Source: Albifimbria verrucaria
Lineage: Eukaryota > Ascomycota > Sordariomycetes > Hypocreales > Stachybotryaceae
Length of the DNA stretch: 64,000 nt
Direction of reading: 5' to 3'
NCBI GenBank assembly: GCA_020081605.1
Contig: JAHREC010000009.1
Span: forward strand, 310,001 to 374,000
Positions 58,232-64,000 of this stretch are shown one piece after another; the stretch's first letter is position 1; each line of letters opens with the position of its first letter. A program made the translations under genes and the position numbers. A model generated the notes under the pieces. That model did not search any database, was not told where the DNA came from, and was given only the letters and a program-made list of their open reading frames with translations.

Positions 58232-60272
58232 GATAAGAGGACTCGTTGCGAAGTACTAGCGATATTTCAAAAAAGCTGAAGGTAGAGGCAAGCTGACCAG
58301 TCAGGGCAGAAAGGAGAAGGTTGTGACGAAGAATTAATAGCGAAATTTGCCAGAGTCTATATCACGGGATTGCATGAGATCTTAAATAAGTAGAAAATGA
58401 TTGATTAGCAAAGACCAAATTCTCTTAGACGTCACCTCGGTTTGTCCGATTTGTCTAACCAACGTAAGAAACGTGAATTGTAAAGATTTAGCGGATGAAA
58501 TGAGTGATAGCGCCATTAGGTCTCCAGACATGACGTCTGCATCGAACTTAGGCGTCCTGATACTACGGAAAACACGGAAGCTCGTCGCAACCAGCAATCG
58601 TCTCAGAGCTAAACTCAATTCAATGAAACACCAGACTCGTATGACGGTTCATGTGATTGAGCCGCTAGAATCTACTCGTATGCTTAAATAATGGCACAAT
58701 TAGCTCGTAGATTTGATTTAAAAGGCTTCCTATATGTAGTCTGCATGAGAATAAGTGTTTCGAGTTAGCAATTTCCCAACCCATCCTTTGGACTAATAAT
58801 GCCTAATATCAGCCCTTATGCACAACTGTCTACGTCAGGGGAAGGGAGAAAAAACCGCGCTTCCCATTGTAGGTTATCGAGTATGTCCGAGCTAATTGTA
58901 TCCACGCACGCCGGATGCCCTCGGATGTGGTCTCGGCTCTTGACTGTAACTTGCCGGTCTCCCGGTGCGTGCCGTTGCAGTACGACCTTTCCTAGTCAAG
59001 CTGGTGGCCACATTCGGCAAACCTAAGCAGGAGCAACGAGCCACTGACATCAAGGTTAACGAACGTCTGCTTCGCCTCCTGGGCACCTGTCTAACGTCGC
59101 ACAGCCTCCCTCTACTGCCTGGCTGCTCCATACTCTATTTAGTTGTGAGAATGGCCGCCTATACTCCGCTTGGCTGTAAATCACGCATGCAGGGTTATAG
59201 TTGATGTAGTAACTCGTGTACATGTTAAGTACCACCACGATTTCACTGCTGAAATCAAATGCCATGTCAGCATTGTCTAAGCTAAAATATCTCACCCTTT
59301 CTTGTGCCGGGACCTGCACGATAATGATCTCCTAGGCAGTGCCCGGGCACTACTTTTGTAACTGACCCACTGTAAGACGCGTACATCAGGGGCTTTAAAG
59401 AAAGGCCCACGGCTAATTTTTCTATGTACCGGCTTCAGCCAAATCTTATACTATTGATATAGGTCTAACTAAAGGATAAGGGGCCTGGATAATATCGCCC
59501 ATGCAACTATAGCAGCGGCGGCAGAAGCCAGGCTACTAAGAAAGTTAGATATTCATTGTAGCTGTAGGCATATAGAAGTTGTTACAAGTAAGATGCTAAT
59601 AGTATATAATTTGTTAGGGTGCAAATCTTCAACCCACCTATTCTGACAAAACGTAAGTGAAGCATAGAGGCAAAGATCAAATGGTGTTTGGATAAGTTTG
59701 TCTATAGGGTAGCTAAAAAGAAAAATCATATGCAAGTCTCGGTTACTTTTGACTGTGTAATCCAGTCCCAGCACAATCTCGTATTTCGATTTTTAAATAT
59801 TTATTTATTATTATTATTATTGTATCACAATATACCTCCCGCTGTCCTTTCCTTTATCGAAGACCACTTTGTTCTGCCATACATTAGACTGCGGCTGTCG
59901 CCCTCATCTTCAGGTACTGAAACGCCCCAGTGCACCGAGGAAATACAATCCAGGCCGCTTCTGCCGTGCACGCAACCTCAACCCGCTCTGGCTGACGGTG
60001 CAGGTCTAACAAAATGAATGAGACACGGCCACCACTACACTCTGATAGCATCCACTATGCAGCATTTCTTGGGACATCTCCCAACAACAGATGTAGATTT
60101 ATAGAATCTTGAAACCTTCAGGCAACCAGGTTTCACGATGTCAGACTCTGAGCCATGTACGAGACTTTGAACCAACACCCCTCAACCTCTCCCTTTCAAA
60201 TCAAATAAAAGCAAAGCAAAGCAAAGCATGAGATTGTCAATATGATCAAATGTTTGCTCATTTGTAAAGTTG
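58232..60272. other. Intergenic region with simple repeats, no gene recognised
   Basis: Short open frames at 58401-58691 and 58799-59026 lack domains. An AT-rich patch lies at about 59440-59640. Simple repeats are a TTA run at about 59800-59821 and a GCAAA run at about 60210-60226. Confidence 0.45.
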
Positions 60273-61325
60273 TCAGTCGACAAGAGGTTCTTCCACACAC
60301 TCTCGACCGTGTATGAGGTGGTCGTAGTTGCCATACCCATGACTATTCTTGAACGTTCCATTGTCGGTTATTCCTCCACAGAAGAGGTGGTTTCTATTCA
60401 GCGGTCCGATGCCATTCGTAATGTCAGTTACATTGTTAGCATTACTCTTCCATTGCAATAGGTAACGGTGGGTCGTGGTCAAGCGTCGGTATAGATTACT
60501 CTTCTCACCCTGTAAACTAGATATTTGACTGTTCAGCCCCGAAACCATGCTACTGAACTGGTCGCATTCCCTCCTGGCGTCATTTAGAGATTGTTGTATC
60601 TATTTGATTAAGGTATCAGTAGCTGGATTTTGGGGCAGTTGACGGTATAAAGTAGGGCTTCACATAGTGTAGGACAATCTACTAGTTACGCAAGGGATGT
60701 CGGGGCGGGAAGATGAGATATTGGTACGCACCTGTCCGATAGAATTTGCAGTAGCTTGGAGTGAAGATATTCTCAAGTCTTTATCGGTGATCTGGCGCTT
60801 CAGGGCCTCGATTTCTCTTCTGGGTCCATCTAGCACTGCCGGATCCGTGGTGGGTTAACTGGCTAACTTCTTCTTCAGCTCCTCTAATTCTCTCTCCAGA
60901 TCAGACACCCGCTTCTTGGCGAGATAACTTTTAAGGTCGTCAAGTTTTGTGCGGACTCGATAAAAGCAGTTTCGGGAGCGCCGACAAGATTGCGCATTGC
61001 CTGAGACAATTTAGAATTCCTCAATGTGAGGGAGGACTCTTCAGGAAGGGATTTTGCTAGGTCACACGTATAAGAACAGCTGGACTGGAGGGATTCCACC
61101 GCTTCTCTTGACGGAACCGGTCTTCCAAGCTAGTCTCTAAGATATCTCAAGTTATTTGGTGTTGATGGACATGGCATATAGGAGACCGTACCGGAACAAA
61201 CGTCCAAAACTGCCCAGGCTCATACGCCGTGTCTAGTTTGCCAAGTTCCTGTCTCGCGGGGTAGTTGCGGCCGATTTGCACAATCTCAAAAGCGACGGCT
61301 GGAGAAAAATTTGGCCAGTGAAGTG
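60273..61325 (-). pseudogene. Coiled-coil protein of unknown function, disrupted
   Basis: Coding character runs on the minus strand from about 61325 (FSPAVAFEIVQIGRNYPARQ, then WTFVP before a likely intron at about 61140-61195), through ESLQSSCSYTCDLAKSLPEE and RNSKLSQAMRNLVGAPETAF, to the heptad-like VSDLERELEELKKKLAS. It continues with REIEALKRQITDKDLRISSL, an intron (about 60602-60731), and QQSLNDARRECDQFSSMVSG to the end at 60273 (ECVEEPLVD). Single-base loss is likely near 60935 (TTAAAAGTTAT), and an in-frame TAA follows KKKLAS near 60856. The second half looks like a continuous coiled coil plus a Gly/Asn-rich tail (DITNGIGPLNRNHLF). I do not recognise the family. Confidence 0.5.
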
Positions 61326-61451
61326 AGAGGATGATAGGTACAAAGCCTCAGTAGAGCCATAGACTTCATTATTAAGCCATGAACGATTCATACAAAACAC
61401 CACCTCGTCTTCTACAGGACACCGTATCGAAATTGGCTTTGTGCTAGCACC

Positions 61452-62363
61452 TCAACGAGGTTTGCTAAAGAGAAGGCGTCTACCCACTGCTCGGCCTGTA
61501 GCCCCTTTGGCCCTGAGTAAGTCCACGATAACTTTTTCGTTTTGAGCAGCGACGCACTGAAGTGCTGTCTGCCCGTGCCAACCAGCTTCAGCATTGACAT
61601 CAGCGCCTGCGTCCAGCAATCGCTGGACAACGTTGGCATGACCCGCCTCAACGGCTGCATGCAGCGCTGTTCCTCCAATGATGAAGGACCCTGGAGCGTT
61701 GACGTCGGCCCCTGGTAAGTAGCAAGTCAACAATGGCTTCATGGCCTTCGAGCGCCGCGGCTTGTAGCGCGGTCAAGCCTTTGTACTTAGAAGCAGGTGC
61801 GTTGACATCAGCGCCCGCATCTAGGAGTAGCTGCACCAGATTGCTATCCCCAGATGTTACAGCTGCTTGGAGCGCGGTGCGACCGCCTGTGGAGGCGGCT
61901 GCAGTATTTACATTGGCGCCCCGAGCTAGTAGCAGCTTGACAACCTCGACGCAACCCTTCTCTGCCGCAGCCTGTAAAGCGTTTCGGCCATGATACCGGA
62001 CAACAGGTTCGTTGATATTCGCGCCGTGGTCGAGTAGCATCTGCGTCAGCTCTACGTTCCCTGTCGCGCAAGCAAAGGCTAGAGCCTGGCGAGAACAGTT
62101 ATTGCCGCCGGAGGCGTTGACATCGGCACCGGCAGATAGCAGAGCAGCAGCGACATTGAAATGATTCTCCCCGCAAGCGGCCTGTAGAGCGGTGCGACCA
62201 TAGTAGCCTGTTGGAGGCTCATTCACATCGGCGCCTGATGCAAGAAGGTCTCTCACGGCATCAATGTCCCCTTGGCCGCGGCTATCTGGAGTGGGGTATC
62301 GCAGAAATCTTCGGGGTTTTGAAGGCTTTCGTCCTCTTCCTCCTGGAGATTCACTAGCTCCAT
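61452..62363 (-). pseudogene. Ankyrin-repeat protein gene with two single-base losses in G runs
   Basis: The start MELVNLQEEEDESLQNPEDF at 62363 leads into about eight ankyrin repeats of the GRTALQAA...LLLxxGADVN type (for example GRTALQAACGENHFNVAAAL, LLDAGADVNAPASKYKG, GTALHAAVEAGHANVVQRLL), ending with ALQCVAAQNEKVIVDLLRAK. The frame breaks at the C4 runs 62268-62271 and 61709-61712 (G runs on the coding strand), each one base short of repeat spacing. The repeats have little divergence from each other, as in the C-terminal repeat domains of fungal NLR-type proteins, but no NACHT or NB-ARC domain is present nearby. A free-standing ankyrin protein or a fragment of a larger one are both possible. 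Confidence 0.8.
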
Positions 62364-62927
62364 GGCTGGAGTGGAGTGGGTGTTGGCGTTGGTGTCTTGG
62401 TCAAGTTTTCAACTCTGGGGCTCTAGTCTGATGGAGCGCGGGCTTACGGTAAGCCGGGCCTAAGCACGGAGTTTCACCTCAAATTAGTTGTATGGAAAAT
62501 GACTGAATGCACACAACGTGGGGAATTAAGGGTCACATTATTTGTCTCTCAGAGACCAAAAGCAGAATTGTCAAGACTTCAATACAAATATGTTTCGGTC
62601 GTCTATGCAGCCACTTTTTGTCGGGTATTTCTTTCATATTAACTACCCATTCATCGGATGTTTACCGGTTCGTCACATGGTGGGTCGCCAATCCTTATTC
62701 GTCGGCTATTTATCATCAAATGGAGTCCAACGTTGATGCGTGATTGATGCTAATGCCGGCTAAGTGAAATGGTGAACCCATCCAGTGACTCCGCACGCCA
62801 GACTTCAAGTTATAAGCGCGTACGAGCCTTTCGGATTCACGATTGGGATTCTCAACTTTGGGCTAAATGTCACCATAACACCTCTGGTAAAACACTCTAG
62901 TCAAGGAAGCTCGAATAGCTGATCACT
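62364..62927. other. Intergenic and promoter of GH43 gene
   Basis: Divergent promoter region between the ankyrin and GH43 genes, no coding signal. Near-repeat pairs such as GTCGGGTATTTCTTTCATA (62619-62637) and GTCGGCTATTTATCATC (62701-62717) are visible. Confidence 0.45.
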
Positions 62928-64000
62928 ATGCCGACCATCCGCAATCCCATTCTTCCCGGTTTCAACCCGGACCCCTCGATACTGCGCGTGGGGAAGACTA
63001 CTATATCGCCACGTCGACGTTTGAATGGTTCCCTGGCGTGCAAATCCATCATTCGCGCGACCTCGCTAACTGGACCCTTATCAATCGACCTCTCAATCGG
63101 AAGAGCCAGCTGGATATGCGCGGTGACCCTGACTGTGGCGGCATCTGGGCCCCTTGCCTGACTCACGATGGAGAACGCTTCTGGCTCGTCTACACAGACG
63201 TCAAACGCTTAGATGGCTCCTTTAAAGACGCACACAATTACATCGTCCATGCCAAAGAAATCACTGGACCATGGTCCGATCCGTTTTACGCAAATTCCTC
63301 TGGCTTTGATCCCTCGCTTTTCCACGACGATGATGGCAAGAAATGGTTCGTGAACATGCTTTGGGACCATCGCAGACGACCTTTGGTTTTCGCCGGAATT
63401 GCTCTACAGGAGTTTGATCCAGAAAAAGGAGCCCTTGTAGGCCCAGTCAAGAACATTTACCAAGGCACAGACTTGAAACTGATCGAGGCCCCGCACATGT
63501 ACAAGCGGAATGGATGGTACTACTTGCTTGTTGCGGAGGGTGGGACAGGATACGATCATGCGTGTACGTTGGCACGATCAAAGAACATTGATGGTCCGTA
63601 CGAGACCCACCCGCAAAAATATATTCTTTCATCAAAGGACAAGCCCCTGGCTTCACTGCAGAGGGCTGGGCACGGCGATATTGTGGACACGCCTGATGGC
63701 AAGACGTATCTCGTCCACCTCACAGGCCGTCCAGTGGGACAGAATCGCAGATGTGTTTTAGGCCGTGAGACTGGCATTCAAGAAGCCTACTGGGCTGAGG
63801 ATGACTGGCTTTACGTAAAGAATGGACCCGTGCCTTCGCTATACGTCGAAGTTCCAGGGACATGGAACGAGGAAAAGTACTGGGAAGAGCAGCGTTATGA
63901 TTTCAAGAATGGATTGCACCAAGACTTCCAGTGGTTGCGTACCCCGAGCCGGAACGTATTTTCTCCACTGAAAATGGATTACTCACGCTCATCGGTCGGG
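62928..64000 (+). pseudogene. GH43 beta-xylosidase-like gene (runs off the right edge) with two single-base losses
   Basis: GH43 enzymes of this type (subfamily 11-like) cleave xylo-oligosaccharides or arabinosyl side chains. The start is MPTIRNPILPGFNPDPSILR, where the Asp of NPDPS is the general base. After the first break the frame reads IATSTFEWFPGVQIHHSRDL, RGDPDCGGIWAPCLTHDGER, FDPSLFHDDDGKKWFVNML (pKa-tuning Asp), IEAPHMYKRNGWYYLLVAEG (catalytic Glu), RAGHGDIVDTPDGKTY and EQRYDFKNGLHQDFQWLR. One base is missing at the G4 run 62990-62993 and another at the C4 run 63942-63945, after which EPERIFSTENGLLTLIGR follows in the next frame. There is no signal peptide, so it is intracellular or non-classically located. 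The C-terminal beta-sandwich is beyond the window. Confidence 0.85.

Noticed and set aside
61733..61993. Plus-strand ORFs opposite the ankyrin repeats
   Set aside because: Repetitive antisense shadow of the ankyrin array.
10580..64000. Genome-wide programmed -1 ribosomal frameshifting to read the broken genes
   Set aside because: Sites lack a common X XXY YYZ heptamer and downstream structure, and such dependence would be unprecedented in a filamentous fungus. Decay or assembly error is simpler.
1..64000. CRISPR arrays, rRNA, tRNA or intact transposons
   Set aside because: No regular spaced repeats, no recognisable tRNA T-loop with matching arms, no transposase or reverse transcriptase domains were seen.

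Overview
This window is genomic DNA of a filamentous ascomycete (Pezizomycotina). The evidence is many short spliceosomal introns (about 45 to 100 nt, GTRNGT donors, CTNAC-like branch points), Zn2Cys6 regulation, sugar porters, and a large set of secreted plant-polysaccharide enzymes. Gene content looks most like Eurotiales, but I cannot fix genus or species from the sequence.

Layout. 0.9-8 kb: a RidA-like protein, an AA11 lytic polysaccharide monooxygenase with a frame break before its C-terminal Cys domain, and an intact ADAM-type membrane metalloprotease. 10.6-12.8 kb: a broken (methyl)malonate-semialdehyde dehydrogenase paralogue. 13-30.7 kb: a catabolic gene cluster of GH78 alpha-L-rhamnosidase, Zn2Cys6 activator, MFS sugar porter, DUF2264 protein (the DUF2264/GH154 glucuronidase-like group), GH88 unsaturated glucuronyl hydrolase and a secreted saponin-hydrolase-like protein. 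Four of its upstream regions share the octamer TCGTCCGG, and two of them share a 12-mer, so this looks like one regulon aimed at rhamnose/glucuronate-capped glycans or saponins. 31.7-40.2 kb: a uracil-catabolism (URC-type) cluster with a FUR1-type uracil phosphoribosyltransferase, a semialdehyde dehydrogenase, a second bacterial-type UPRT, URC4 (DUF1688) and URC1 (GTP-cyclohydrolase-II-like). 42-54 kb: a second sugar porter, a pectin lyase, a rhamnogalacturonan acetylesterase, a small Cys-rich secreted protein and a monocarboxylate-type transporter. 56-64 kb: an EthD-like fragment beside an AT-rich island, a SnoaL-like protein, a coiled-coil gene, an ankyrin-repeat gene and a GH43 beta-xylosidase-like gene that runs off the right edge.

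The most striking property is a repeated kind of damage. About fourteen genes are well conserved and correctly spliced but are broken by one to several single-base losses, nearly always consistent with a homopolymer run one base too short. A few genes also carry in-frame stops. Six other genes (ADAM, first MFS, DUF2264, saponin-hydrolase-like, acetylesterase, SnoaL-like), together about 8.7 kb of coding sequence, are perfectly open. The pattern is either true co-ordinated decay of pectin/rhamnoside and uracil catabolism or a homopolymer error mode in the assembly. Read-level data would decide. All exon models are manual readings of the sequence and have not been checked by alignment.
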